DNA from: Brevundimonas sp. M20
GTDB lineage: Bacteria; Pseudomonadota; Alphaproteobacteria; Caulobacterales; Caulobacteraceae
Direction: 5' to 3'
NCBI RefSeq assembly: GCF_006547065.1
Contig: NZ_CP041243.1
Location: 3,115,001-3,179,000 of the forward strand
Length of the DNA stretch: 64,000 nucleotides
Each line of letters opens with the position of its first letter. Position 1 is the stretch's first letter. The notes under the pieces are model-generated. The model saw only the letters and a program-made list of their open reading frames with translations, did not search any database and was not told where the DNA came from. Positions 1 through 9,183 of this stretch are shown in pieces. Made by a program: the position numbers and the translations under genes.

Positions 1-2108
1 TCATCCAGCAGATCGCGGACGGTCAGTTGCAGGGCCAGGGTCTCGGTCAGTTTGCGGCGGTAGCCGAGGTTGATCAGCTGGGTCGCGTCCCGCGTGCCCT
101 GGGCCAGCAACTGCTCGCCGGTCCAGATGCCGGACACCTGCACGAAGTCGGCCTGGGTCGGCTGCCAGTTCAGGCTGAGACGGCCCGAGACCACCTCGCC
201 CTCGCTGCTGACGCCGCCAACCAGGTTGGAGGCGTCGATCTCCTGACGGAAGACATTGACGCTGGCGTTGTAGCGCAGGGTCGGGTGCAGGCGACCGTTG
301 GCGACCAGCTCCACGCCGGTGGCGGTGCGGGCGCCGAGGTTCTCGGTGCGGGTCAGCAGGACCCCGTTGCCGATGTCGCTGACCACCGGGGTGAAGGCGT
401 TCTGCGTATCGCGATAATAGAGGGTCGCGCCGTAGAAGGACTGGTTCACCCGGCGCTGCCAGCTGAACTCGAACGAGTCGGTTTCCTGCGGCTCCAGATC
501 CGGATTGCCCGAGCGGTAGTTGAGCGGGTCCTGATAGGTGGTGAACGGGTTCAGATCGTTCGGCGCGGGGCGCTGGACACGGCGGCTGTAGCTGCCGCGC
601 AGGGTCTGGTCCGCGGTCAGCTGATACGAGACGTGCAGGGTCGGATAGGCGCGGAAGTAGTCGTTCGAGGCGGTGATGCCGGTCGTGACCTGATCCAGCT
701 CCAGATCAGCCTGTTCCAGACGCAGGCCGAACTGGGCGCTGAGCTTGTCGCCGAAGGGCTGCTCCCAGGTGCCGTAGAGGGCGTGGACGGTCTGATCGAC
801 CTTGAAGAGGTTGGACACCAGCGGATCGGGCGTCAGGGCGCCGGGCGAGGCGCCGCGCGCGACGAGGTTGTCCAGTTCAAGCTGGGTGTACTCCAGCTCA
901 TAGCCCAGACGCAGGCGGGCTCCGCTGGTGAAGGGGCGGACGTAGGCGCTGGCGAAGTTAAAGGTGTCGTTGTTGTTCTGGTTGTCGACGCGCTCGTACT
1001 GGTTCGGCGCGGCGGGGATGAGGCCGTCGACGAGGGTGTCGTGGGCGTAGCTGCCGCGACCGCGGTTGTAGCGGACCTCGTTGGACCACTCGTGGCCCTG
1101 TTCGGGGAAGCGGCGCACCACGCGGCCCGTCGCGCCCGAGAACTGGCCCTCGAAGCCGCCGTCGGACAGGCGGCGATAGGCCGAACCGATGCCGCCGCCC
1201 GCGGCGTCAGCCTCGAACTGATCCAGCATCAGGCCCTCGCTGGTGACGTCCACATGGTAGAGGTCGCCGTAGACCTGCAGCTGGTCGGTCGGGCGATAGT
1301 CCGCCGAGAAGCGAACAAAGACGTTATCGACCTCGCCGTCGCCATCCTGGGTGTTGCGGGATTCGAGGAACTGGTTCGAGCCGGAATCGTAGCGGGTTCG
1401 GACCCGGTCGGTCGACTGGACGAAGGTGTCGTGGCGGATGGCCGCGTCGGCGGTCACCGTCAGCTTGTCGCGGTTGAAGACGCTGCTGACGCCCAGATTG
1501 TAGCGCTCGTCATTGCCGACGTTGACACGAACCGAGCCGGTTGTGGTCGGCTGGGCGCGCGGACGGTTGGGCTTGGTGATCAGATTGATCACGCCGCCGC
1601 CGCCGTCCGGGCGATAGGCGGCGGAGGGATTGGTCATGACCTCGATGCGGGCGTACTGATCCGCCGGAATCTGCAGGATGACCTGCCCCCGGTTCTCGCC
1701 CGAGAACAGGCCCGAGGGGCGGCCATCGACCAGAATGGTGACGCCCGCATCGCCGCGCAGGCTGACATTGCCGTCCGGGTCGACCTCGACCGAGGGGATG
1801 TTGCGCAGGGCGTCGGCCAGCGTGCCGGTCGCGGTCTGCAGGTCTTCGCCGACGTTGTAGCTGATCGAGTCGACCGAGGTGCGGATGTCATTGGCCCGCC
1901 CCTGAACGACGGTCTCGCCCAGTTCTGTCGGGGACTGTTCGGCGCCCTCGGCCGGCGCTTCCTGTGTCGCGGTGGACGGCGTGGCCGGGGCCTGAGCAGG
2001 CGTCTGGGCCGGCGTCTGGGTCGGGCCCGGCGCGGGCTGGGTCTGGGCGACAGCGGCGCCGGCCGGCAAGGCGAGCGCGAGCAGCGAGATGAGGGTGGTT
2101 CTGGTCAT
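1..2108 (-). CDS. TonB-dependent outer membrane receptor (partial, C-terminus beyond window)
   Basis: Reading leftward from the ATG at 2108, the frame is open to base 1, so about 702 residues are visible and the end of the barrel is missing. The N-terminus is a signal peptide (MTRTTLISLLALALPAGAA, then VAQ) followed by a Pro/Thr/Gln-rich linker. A TonB-box-like GETVVQG comes next, then a plug domain with DALRNIPSVEVDPDGNVSLR, ILVDGRPSG and GGGGVINLITK. This plug resembles the outer-membrane beta-barrel receptor family that also carries CirA/FepA-type plugs. It would import a siderophore or another large substrate using TonB energy; the substrate cannot be told from sequence. No regulator or transporter partner lies on the visible side. 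An AT-rich direct repeat lies about 85-115 bp upstream of the start. Confidence 0.9.
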   Translation of the reverse strand, partial: MTRTTLISLLALALPAGAAVAQTQPAPGPTQTPAQTPAQAPATPSTATQEAPAEGAEQSPTELGETVVQGRANDIRTSVDSISYNVGEDLQTATGTLADALRNIPSVEVDPDGNVSLRGDAGVTILVDGRPSGLFSGENRGQVILQIPADQYARIEVMTNPSAAYRPDGGGGVINLITKPNRPRAQPTTTGSVRVNVGNDERYNLGVSSVFNRDKLTVTADAAIRHDTFVQSTDRVRTRYDSGSNQFLESRNTQDGDGEVDNVFVRFSADYRPTDQLQVYGDLYHVDVTSEGLMLDQFEADAAGGGIGSAYRRLSDGGFEGQFSGATGRVVRRFPEQGHEWSNEVRYNRGRGSYAHDTLVDGLIPAAPNQYERVDNQNNNDTFNFASAYVRPFTSGARLRLGYELEYTQLELDNLVARGASPGALTPDPLVSNLFKVDQTVHALYGTWEQPFGDKLSAQFGLRLEQADLELDQVTTGITASNDYFRAYPTLHVSYQLTADQTLRGSYSRRVQRPAPNDLNPFTTYQDPLNYRSGNPDLEPQETDSFEFSWQRRVNQSFYGATLYYRDTQNAFTPVVSDIGNGVLLTRTENLGARTATGVELVANGRLHPTLRYNASVNVFRQEIDASNLVGGVSSEGEVVSGRLSLNWQPTQADFVQVSGIWTGEQLLAQGTRDATQLINLGYRRKLTETLALQLTVRDLLD

Positions 2109-2190
2109 GGCCCCGAGGATCCTGAGTTCGGGAGTCCTGATCGCCCCCGTTTGAGCCCGGAACCTATCAGCGGCGCTGTACGGGCCTCAG

Positions 2191-2222
2191 TTACATCTTT
2201 TTCATTTCATTACAGTTTTTTC
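2191..2222. repeat. Direct repeat of 13 bp upstream of the TonB receptor
   Basis: TTACATCTTTTTC (2191-2203) and TTACAGTTTTTTC (2210-2222) match at 11 of 13 positions and start 19 bp apart. They sit in the only AT-rich part of the 243-bp gap between the receptor and the divergent zinc-finger gene. Two helical turns between copies would suit a regulator bound on one face of the DNA, or the pair may simply be promoter-associated. The rest of the gap (2109-2351) shows nothing else I can name. Confidence 0.45.
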
Positions 2223-2351
2223 AGAGATCGCCACTTTTCGGACCTGATCGCCGCCCCCGCCGCGAGCAAGGGTCGCCGATCAGCGATCACCTTGCCTCCA
2301 GGACCGTCACGCTGTTTGATGCGGGAGGGGAGACAGGATGACGGGGCAAAC

Positions 2352-4151
2352 ATGGCGGGGAACGGGACGGGCGCCGGGCTGAAGACGAAGATCGCCGCGC
2401 GGCTGGAGGGGACGGTCGATCCCCGGCACTGGGATCTGGACATCGTCACGGACGGCCCGATTATCCTGCCGGTCAAATCTACCTACAGCCATACCTGGGC
2501 CCGGCGACGGGAGCGCGCCGACAGCGCCCTGGGCGCCGGAACGATCGACAGCCAGATCGACAAGGCGTTGAAGAAAAAGTCTCCCGCCGAAACCCTTGAG
2601 GCCGAGGTGAAGCGCGAGCCGGGCAAGTGGCTGGGTCGATTGAACGCCCGCGCCCTTCCCGGCTGGCATTTCGCCGAGACCTGCACGGAAACCTGCGACA
2701 CCTGCTCGGGCGCCGGAAAGGTGCGCTGCGGAAACTGCTCGGGTTCCGGGTCGGTGAACTGTGGCGCCTGTGGCGGCGCGGCCAGGGTGCGCGAGCAGTG
2801 CGCCGGGTGCTGGGGACGCGGCAACCACCAGCGCAGCCGTCAGGCGACCCGCTGGAACGGCCAGTACAATGAGAACTACACCGAATATTACACCGAGACC
2901 TGCTGGCAGTGCACCGGCGGGGGCTACAACTATGTGAACTGCCGGGATTGCAATAACGGCAAGGTCCGCTGCGGGCGGTGCGGAGGCTCCGGAAAGGTCA
3001 CGTGCGGAGACTGCGGCGGGCCGGGCAAGCGGCTGTATCGCTACGACCGCGAGATCGTGGTCAGCAATGCCTTGGTCATCACCGGAGCGCGCGCCAACCA
3101 CGACGGGCTGAGACTGGCCGCATTGGGTCGCTGGGAAGCGGTTCTCGGATCAACCGGGGTGCGCGTTGAAGACCTGACATGCGGCGATGTCACCGGCGAA
3201 GGCATGATCGCCACCGCCAACATCTCCATACCGACCGCCACCGGCCGGTTGAGGATTCACAGCGAGAGCGGCGACGTCTGGGCGCTGGGCGCGGGCGCCG
3301 AGATACACGACGGCGAGCCGGTGCTGGCGAAGGGGCTAAAACTACCGGAGCCGAAGCCGGAGTCCCCCTGGACTTCCGTGGCGCAGCATCTCGCGGGGAC
3401 CCGCCTGCTGCGGGAGGCCCTGGCCCGGTTCAACACCGCGACCGGCAAGTCCGAGGCCAGGCGCGACCTGACCGCCGGGACAGTGCTGGCCGATCAGGGC
3501 TGGCTGCTGGGCAATGACGGCGCCATGGCGATGGCGATGGCAGCCGCGTTCGGTGTCGGAAAGCTGCGCGGTCAGGCCCAGAAAAAGGTCTGGTGGGGCG
3601 CTTGGGCGCTGGCGCTCGCCGCCACGGCGGTCCTCACCTGGATCGCGATACGAACGATCATCGCAGAGCCCCATCCGGGGCCGGAGCTGGTCACCCTGCT
3701 GCTCTGCGGGGGCGGGCTGGGTCTGGCGCTCGGCGTGGGCGCCGCCCTGCTTGCGCGGCGCAACACAAAGGCGCTGGCTGAGGAGTTGGGGGTCGAGGCG
3801 GGCAATGTGAACATGAAGCCGGGCAAGCTGGTTCTGAGCGTCGGCGGCATGGCCGTCGCAATCCCGGTCGCTGTCGTCGCGGCCCTGTTCGCCGCCTACT
3901 TCGTCGGCTGGCCGGCGGACTACCGGCAAGCGATCGCCGGGCCGGTCGAGCCGGAGGCGCGGATTGTCACCACGACGACGGTGCGATTGAGGCGGGGCGC
4001 CAGCGAACGCGCGGACATCGTCGCCACCCTGCCGGCGGGAACCGTGATGCTGGAGGCCGCGCCCTTCGACGACACATGGGCGCGGGTGAACACGGAGTAC
4101 GGCAGCGGCTTCGTGGCGATACGCTATCTGGAAAAGCAGACCGTTCCCTGA
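2352..4151 (+). CDS. Membrane protein with two DnaJ-type zinc modules and C-terminal SH3 domain
   Basis: The product is 599 residues and I do not recognise it as a named family. Residues 111-221 hold eight CxxC pairs (115/118, 126/129, 137/140, 150/153, 184/187, 197/200, 207/210, 218/221), several followed by GxG. This matches two successive DnaJ cysteine-rich modules of four CxxC each, normally binding two zinc ions per module. There is no J domain. Three hydrophobic helices follow (about 413-437, 445-468, 493-519), and residues 538-597 resemble a bacterial SH3 domain (TTVRLRRGASERADIVATLP). No signal peptide is seen, so the zinc part is probably cytoplasmic. The frame is open far upstream, but that part is antisense to the receptor. 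I chose ATG 2352 (ACGGGG 5 nt upstream); ATG 2319 is an alternative. A role in protein folding or quality control at the membrane is only an inference. Confidence 0.8.
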   Translation: MAGNGTGAGLKTKIAARLEGTVDPRHWDLDIVTDGPIILPVKSTYSHTWARRRERADSALGAGTIDSQIDKALKKKSPAETLEAEVKREPGKWLGRLNARALPGWHFAETCTETCDTCSGAGKVRCGNCSGSGSVNCGACGGAARVREQCAGCWGRGNHQRSRQATRWNGQYNENYTEYYTETCWQCTGGGYNYVNCRDCNNGKVRCGRCGGSGKVTCGDCGGPGKRLYRYDREIVVSNALVITGARANHDGLRLAALGRWEAVLGSTGVRVEDLTCGDVTGEGMIATANISIPTATGRLRIHSESGDVWALGAGAEIHDGEPVLAKGLKLPEPKPESPWTSVAQHLAGTRLLREALARFNTATGKSEARRDLTAGTVLADQGWLLGNDGAMAMAMAAAFGVGKLRGQAQKKVWWGAWALALAATAVLTWIAIRTIIAEPHPGPELVTLLLCGGGLGLALGVGAALLARRNTKALAEELGVEAGNVNMKPGKLVLSVGGMAVAIPVAVVAALFAAYFVGWPADYRQAIAGPVEPEARIVTTTTVRLRRGASERADIVATLPAGTVMLEAAPFDDTWARVNTEYGSGFVAIRYLEKQTVP

Positions 4152-4211
4152 CGGCTGGCCTCGGCGAGCCACAGCGACTAGCGTCACGCTCAGTTCAGTC
4201 CGGAGCCTGCC

Positions 4212-5849
4212 ATGTCCATCCGCCTTACGCGCCGCGCGGCGCTGGTTTCGTCCGCAGCGGGGGCCGCGGCCCTGCCCGCGACCGGATGGGCGCAAACGGC
4301 GGCCAATGATGCGGCTTCGCTGGCCGGGCAGGTGGAAGAGTTCGTCAAACGCGCCATGGCGGCCTTCCCGGAACAGCCGGCCGTCTCGGTGGCCGTGATC
4401 AAGGACGGGCAGCCCATCCTGACCCGCGGATATGGCCTGCGCTCGGTCGGCGGCCCGCCGGTGGACGATCACACCCTGTTCGCCATCGCCTCGAACACCA
4501 AGGCCGTGACCTGCGCGGCGCTGGCGATCCTGATCGACGAGGGCAAGGTGAAATGGGACGAGCCGGTGCGGACCTATCTGCCCGGCTTCACCCTGTCGAA
4601 GCCCGAGTTGAACGCCATGGTGACGGTGCGCGATCTGGTCAGCCACCGGATCGGCTTCGGGCTGGGCGCGGGCGACCTGCTGTTCTGGCCGAACGGAAAC
4701 CGGACCCGGGCCGAGATCATGGCGGCCATCCCGAACGTGCCGATCGAGGACAGCTTCCGCACCTCCTACCACTACTGCAACCTGATGTTCGTGGCGGCGG
4801 GCGAGGTCGTGGCGGCGGTCAGCGGCATGCCGTGGGAGGACTTTGTCCAGACCCGCATCCTGAACCCGCTGGGCATGACCGAGACCAAGCCGCTGATGAC
4901 GTCGGCGGAGCCGGCGAAGTCGGCCCTGCCCAACGGACGGCTGGGGCCGCCACTGCGCTATCAAGGCCCCATGCAGACGATGGCGCAGTCCATTCAGGCG
5001 GTGTGGGACTGGTCGGCGGCGGGCGCCGCGGGCGGGTTCGCCACCAACCCGGTCGACTGGGCCAAATGGATCGCGGTGCAACTGAACAAGGGCGCCCTGC
5101 CGGACGGCGCGCGCCTGTGGTCCGAAGCGCGCGCCAACGAGATGTGGCGGCCCAACATCATCGTCTCCAGCTCGGGCGGGCCGACGCCGGATGCACCGGG
5201 CCGGGCCATCGCGGCGACCTATGCGACCGGCTGGCAGGTGATGGACTATCGCGGCGAGCGGATGATCACCCACGGCGGCGGCGCCCCCGGCTACCTGTCG
5301 GGCACCGTCCTGCTGCCCGGGCGCAACGCGGGCTTCAGCTATTTCACCAACGCCGAGGAAAGCCAGCTGACCCGCGCCCTGCGCAGCGGGATCTCCGACA
5401 TCCTGATGGGCAAGACCGGCTTCGACTGGATCGCCGACGCGGTGCGCCTGACGCAGGAAGGCAATGCCAAGTCCATCGCGGCGGCCGCGGAGATCGACGC
5501 CAAACAGGCGGCGGGCGCGGCGCCGTCCCTGCCGCTGGAAGCCTATGCGGGGAGCTGGGTCGATCCCTGGTACGGCGAAATCCGCATCGAGCCGCGCACC
5601 ACGGGCCGGGGCCGCAACCGCCGGACGACCCTGCATCTGGATTTCACCCGCACCAACGCCCTGAAGGGACCGCTGGAGCCCTATGACGGCGACACCTTCC
5701 GCACCCGTTTCCCGGACACGCGGGAAGAAGATACGTTCGTCGTCTTCAAGGTGGAGAACGGCGTGGCGGTATCGGCAACCCTGAAGGCCGTCAGCCCGGA
5801 TGCGGACTTCAGCTACGACTATCAGGACCTGAGGCTGACCAAGGCATGA
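4212..5849 (+). CDS. Serine hydrolase of the beta-lactamase/PBP-like family
   Basis: The 545-residue protein starts with a twin-arginine-like signal (TRRAALVSSAAGAAALP) and so is probably exported. It carries the class C beta-lactamase/esterase triad: S94-N-T-K97 (SxxK nucleophile), Y188-C-N190 (YxN) and an HGG motif in ITHGGGAPGY. A C-terminal domain after about residue 440 resembles the beta-barrel extension (DUF3471-like) common in these hydrolases. Family members include D-aminopeptidases, esterases and beta-lactamases; substrate is not predictable here. The stop overlaps the start of the TPR gene by ATGA, so the two are translationally coupled. Confidence 0.9.
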   Translation: MSIRLTRRAALVSSAAGAAALPATGWAQTAANDAASLAGQVEEFVKRAMAAFPEQPAVSVAVIKDGQPILTRGYGLRSVGGPPVDDHTLFAIASNTKAVTCAALAILIDEGKVKWDEPVRTYLPGFTLSKPELNAMVTVRDLVSHRIGFGLGAGDLLFWPNGNRTRAEIMAAIPNVPIEDSFRTSYHYCNLMFVAAGEVVAAVSGMPWEDFVQTRILNPLGMTETKPLMTSAEPAKSALPNGRLGPPLRYQGPMQTMAQSIQAVWDWSAAGAAGGFATNPVDWAKWIAVQLNKGALPDGARLWSEARANEMWRPNIIVSSSGGPTPDAPGRAIAATYATGWQVMDYRGERMITHGGGAPGYLSGTVLLPGRNAGFSYFTNAEESQLTRALRSGISDILMGKTGFDWIADAVRLTQEGNAKSIAAAAEIDAKQAAGAAPSLPLEAYAGSWVDPWYGEIRIEPRTTGRGRNRRTTLHLDFTRTNALKGPLEPYDGDTFRTRFPDTREEDTFVVFKVENGVAVSATLKAVSPDADFSYDYQDLRLTKA

Positions 5850-6703
5850 CCCCGATGCTCTCCCTGCTGTTCGCCCTGATGACCTCGCCCGCGCAGGCGC
5901 AGGAGCCGCCTCCGCCCGCCTGCATCGGCGCGACCTTCGTCAGCTGGCAAGCCTGCGCCGAGGCCGCGCGGGAGGGTACGCCGGCCTATTCACTGGCCAT
6001 GATCAATCTGGGTACCGAGGCCTATCTGAACGGCGATCTGGCCGCGGCGCTGGTCCATTACGACAAGGCCCGGCTGGACGGTCAGGAGATGACCTCGGAC
6101 GTCCTGTTCCACACGTTCCGGGCCGATACCCTGCGCTACGCCGGGCGGATGGATGAGGCGCGGGCCGATGCGCGCATCGCCTGGGGCTTTCTTGACGGAC
6201 GACCGCCGGCCGATCTGCCCGCCGACCTCGCGCGGCCGGTGGACAATGAACTGCGCGCACCGATCCTGAGCATTCTCCTGCCGATCATGAAGGAGGACGA
6301 CGCCGGAGCCTTCCGCCGGGCCCGCGACCAATATCTGGCCCTTCCGGCGACCGACTGGACGACGTTGAGCCAGCGATCCGGCGTCCTCACCAGCCTGGGC
6401 GAGCATGAGAGTGCAGTCACCGCCAGCAAGGCAGCGCTGGACCTGCGTCCGCAGGACCCGCTGTCGCAGAACAACCACTGCTACGCCCTGGCCGAGGCCG
6501 GCCGCGCGGCGGAGGCCCTGCCCTATTGCGAAAGCGCGGTCGCGGGCCTGCCTGAACTGGGGCCGGTCCGGCACAGCCTTGCGACGGTTCTGGCGAAGCT
6601 GGGCCGGTGCGCCGACGCCGAGGCCCAACTGGTCATCGCCAGACGGCTGGAGCCGGGCAGCAGCCTGTATCGGGAACAGCTGACCTGCACGCCGAAGGGC
6701 TGA
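5846..6703 (+). CDS. Exported TPR-repeat protein
   Basis: The protein has 285 residues and a short signal peptide (MTPMLSLLFALMTSPAQAQ). Helical repeats of TPR type are visible, for example YSLAMINLGTEAYLNGDLAA and the C-terminal blocks around NNHCYALAEAGRAAEALPYC and LATVLAKLGRCADAEAQL. It overlaps the serine hydrolase by 4 nt (ATGA), which suggests the two periplasmic proteins are made together. Such TPR proteins are usually scaffolds; no specific partner can be named beyond the linked hydrolase. The gene converges on the minus-strand DUF4893 gene with a 9-bp gap and no clear terminator. Confidence 0.8.
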   Translation: MTPMLSLLFALMTSPAQAQEPPPPACIGATFVSWQACAEAAREGTPAYSLAMINLGTEAYLNGDLAAALVHYDKARLDGQEMTSDVLFHTFRADTLRYAGRMDEARADARIAWGFLDGRPPADLPADLARPVDNELRAPILSILLPIMKEDDAGAFRRARDQYLALPATDWTTLSQRSGVLTSLGEHESAVTASKAALDLRPQDPLSQNNHCYALAEAGRAAEALPYCESAVAGLPELGPVRHSLATVLAKLGRCADAEAQLVIARRLEPGSSLYREQLTCTPKG

Positions 6704-6712
6704 AGACGCGCG

Positions 6713-7417
6713 TCACTTCACCAGCTCAAGGATCTCCAGTTTCGCCTCCTGACGTGGCCAGGGGACGACCAGACGCCAGCGGGACGAACCGATACGCTCG
6801 AAAACGCCGACCTGATCGCGCACGGGCTGCTGACCATAGTTCGGGAAGCCGGTTTCGTCGTCACCCCAAGCCTGGGCGCCGACGAAGATCAGGCGATTGT
6901 CCGTGTCCGGATAGAGCAGGCCGCGCGTGCGCTGGGAGCCGGTCGTCTTGGTCAGCACCAGATCGCCGCCGGGGGTCAGTTCGACCGAACAGCGGAAGAA
7001 GGGATAGGCGACATAGGCCAGGGTGTTCCCGGCTTTTGAACCCAGCTTGATCGTGCGGCAGCGATAGGTCCCCGGCGGCGGCTGGAGACGGCCGGACTGG
7101 CCCGCCATGGGATCGACCAGCGGTCCCAGAGCCTCGACCTCGGAAGCGAACCCCTTGTCCTCGGCCTCTGCGCGGCCCAGTCGCCAGGCCTGATCCAGAC
7201 GGCCCAGATTGCCGGAATCCTCCGTCGAAACGATCTGGCGCCAATCGGAGATTCCGCCCTGTTCACCTTCCGTCGGAGGCGCGGTCGGAGCCGGGGCCGG
7301 TTCAGGCGCGGGGGTCGGATCGGTCGCGGGCGCCGGGGCCTCGGGCGGGGACACCGCATTGTCCCCGCAGGCGGCGAGCAGGGCGGCGACGGAAGCGACG
7401 GCGATCAGGGTCCGCAT
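6713..7417 (-). CDS. DUF4893-type lipoprotein, copy A
   Basis: I chose the internal ATG at 7417, which gives 234 residues starting MRTLIAVASVAALLAACGDN. This places a lipobox (LAAC) correctly and has GGAG 8 nt upstream. A Pro/Ala-rich linker leads to a domain with DWRQIVSTEDSGNLGRLDQA, YRCRTIKLGS and LVVPWPRQEAKLEILELV. I assign this to DUF4893 from memory of the family pattern. The neighbouring gene at 7475-8131 encodes a clear paralogue. Function is unknown; it is probably an outer membrane or periplasmic lipoprotein. Confidence 0.8.
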   Translation of the reverse strand: MRTLIAVASVAALLAACGDNAVSPPEAPAPATDPTPAPEPAPAPTAPPTEGEQGGISDWRQIVSTEDSGNLGRLDQAWRLGRAEAEDKGFASEVEALGPLVDPMAGQSGRLQPPPGTYRCRTIKLGSKAGNTLAYVAYPFFRCSVELTPGGDLVLTKTTGSQRTRGLLYPDTDNRLIFVGAQAWGDDETGFPNYGQQPVRDQVGVFERIGSSRWRLVVPWPRQEAKLEILELVK

Positions 7418-7474
7418 GGGGCAGGCTCCATAAGGCTGAGCTTGCACAACGGACGGGCGCGCCGGGGGTTGCCC

Positions 7475-8131
7475 TCAGGCGACGGGGACGAGCTCGATCA
7501 GGTCAAGATTGGATTCGTTCTGCGGCCATGGGATCACCAGCCGCCAGCGACGCTCGCCGATCCGCTCCAGCGACGCGACCAGATCGCGGTCCGGGCGCTG
7601 GCCATAGGAATTGGCGGCCGGTTCGGACGCCAGAGCCATCGAGCCGAGCATGACCATGTGCCGGTCGTCCTCCGGGAAAAGCAGGCCGGAAGGACGTTGT
7701 GACCCGGTCTCCTTGACGAATTTCAGTCCGTTGGGGGTCTGTTCGATCCGGCAGGCGAACCAGCCGTAGATGACATAGCCCAGACCGTCCTCGCCGCCCT
7801 GCGAGCCCAGCTTCACGGTACGGCAGCGATAGGCGCCGGCGGGCGGGACGACGGAGGGACGGCGCGCATCCGGGGCGATCAGCTCGCCCAGACTGTTCAG
7901 ATCGCCCGAGCCGCGCTGGCGGCGGGCCTGTTGCAGGGCCAGGGACCAGGCGGCGTCGCGCCGGGTGTACCGGTCACGGTCCGACGCGGTGATGATGCTG
8001 CGCCAGTCCCGCAGGGTCGCGCCCGGTCCACCTGACGGCGGCGGGGGCGGCGGGGCCGGCGTGGAGGCGCAGGCCGAAAGGGTCAGGGCGGCGCCGACCA
8101 ACAGGGTCGACAGCCGGAACAGGCGAGGCAT
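7475..8131 (-). CDS. DUF4893-type lipoprotein, copy B
   Basis: The start at 8131 gives 218 residues beginning MPRLFRLSTLLVGAALTLSA with a lipobox ending at Cys (LSAC) and then a Pro-rich linker. The domain shares DWRSIITASDRDRYTRRDAA, YRCRTVKLGSQ, GSQRPSGLLFPEDDR and LVIPWPQNESNLDLIELV with the gene just downstream. The two form a tandem duplication on the same strand, 57 bp apart. No function is known for the domain. An earlier in-frame ATG (8167) would place a charged tail before the signal peptide and is less likely. Confidence 0.8.
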   Translation of the reverse strand: MPRLFRLSTLLVGAALTLSACASTPAPPPPPPSGGPGATLRDWRSIITASDRDRYTRRDAAWSLALQQARRQRGSGDLNSLGELIAPDARRPSVVPPAGAYRCRTVKLGSQGGEDGLGYVIYGWFACRIEQTPNGLKFVKETGSQRPSGLLFPEDDRHMVMLGSMALASEPAANSYGQRPDRDLVASLERIGERRWRLVIPWPQNESNLDLIELVPVA

Positions 8132-8271
8132 GGGCGCTCCCGAACGCAGGCTGAGGGCTTGGCTCAACTCTTTTGGACCGGTTCAGGCAGCCGCCGTCAA
8201 CCGCCCTCGCGTCACGAGGCGTCACAAGGCGATGGCGGTTCAGCGGTTTCCCCCTTGAGGGGAGGCCAGCG

Positions 8272-9183
8272 TCAGCCTTCCTCGGCGGGCGCCTCGACCT
8301 TGGGCTTGCGCGGCGCGCGGGTTCGCTTGGGCGCCGGAGCCTCCTCGCCTTCCGCCTCGGCGGCCGGAGCGGGCGCGGGGGCGGTCGAACGGGTCAGGAA
8401 GCCCGGCAGGCCGCCCGTGTCTTCCGACGACTCTTCGCGGCGCGGACGACGCGGCGTGCGTTCGGCGCGTTCCGACGCAGCCTCGGCGGCGACCGGTTCG
8501 GCCTCGACAGCGGCGGGCGCATCACTCTCGGCGGCGGCTTCACCACCTTCACCTTCGAAGCGACGGTTGCGCTCGTCACGACGACGTTCCCAACGCTCGC
8601 GTCGGCTTTCGCGGCGACCGCCTTCGCGGGGCTGACCGTCTTCGCCCTCGGCGCGGGGTTCGCGCGGCTCGCGCACTTCACGGGGTTCGCGGTCGTCGCG
8701 GTCACGCCATTCGCGGCGGCCTTCGCCGTTGTTGTTCTGACGATCCTGCTGGCGCTCGTCCTGCTCGCGCTGGCGGGCTTCCTGCTGGGCGGCGCGATCA
8801 GCCTCGGCCTGCTGGGCGGCGAGGATGGCGGCGGCCTGGGCGCCGGATTCGTCTTCGAAATCGATGTCGAAACCCTGACCGGCCAGTTCGCGCTGGGCGA
8901 TCTCTGAGACCGAACGCTGGGGCTGCAGGGCGCGCAGGACGCGGAAATAGTGTTCGGCGTGCTGGGTGTAGTTCTCAGCCAGAACGCGGTCGCCGCCGGC
9001 CGACGCATCGCGGGCCAGCTGCATATAGCGCTCATAGACGGTCTGGGCGTTGCCACGGACCTTGATGTTCTCGGGACCTTGCGAGTCCCACGAACGGTTC
9101 GGGTTGGTGGCGTTGGCGTTGTTGCCGCCGCCGGGCTTTCTGTTGCGTCCGCGTTGACGCTTCATGCCCTTGAAATCTCTCAT
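8272..9183 (-). CDS. DUF4167 domain protein (RNA-binding-like, basic/acidic tail)
   Basis: The 303-residue protein begins with a very basic segment (KRQRGRNRKPGGG) followed by the conserved core NPNRSWDSQGPENIKVRGNA and ERYMQLARDASAGGDRVLAE, HAEHYFRVL, which defines DUF4167. The C-terminal two thirds are low-complexity Arg/Glu/Ala-rich. In many alphaproteobacteria this gene follows prfA-prmC, as it does here. The basic tract suggests nucleic acid binding, perhaps at the ribosome, but that is inference. MRDFKG (9183) and the internal Met at 9165 are both possible starts. Confidence 0.88.
   Translation of the reverse strand: MRDFKGMKRQRGRNRKPGGGNNANATNPNRSWDSQGPENIKVRGNAQTVYERYMQLARDASAGGDRVLAENYTQHAEHYFRVLRALQPQRSVSEIAQRELAGQGFDIDFEDESGAQAAAILAAQQAEADRAAQQEARQREQDERQQDRQNNNGEGRREWRDRDDREPREVREPREPRAEGEDGQPREGGRRESRRERWERRRDERNRRFEGEGGEAAAESDAPAAVEAEPVAAEAASERAERTPRRPRREESSEDTGGLPGFLTRSTAPAPAPAAEAEGEEAPAPKRTRAPRKPKVEAPAEEG

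Noticed and set aside
27..2351. Plus-strand open frame continuous with the zinc-finger gene (1374 codons in all)
   Set aside because: The first 2.3 kb is antisense to the TonB receptor and has no recognisable domain; only the part from about 2352 is a gene.
3342..5636. 764-codon minus-strand frame
   Set aside because: Shadow of the zinc-finger and serine hydrolase genes; Arg/Gly/Ala-rich composition, no domain.
8173..8907. Hydrophobic 244-codon plus-strand frame opposite DUF4167
   Set aside because: Its hydrophobicity comes from reading Arg/Glu codons of DUF4167 in antisense; the DUF4167 match is clear.
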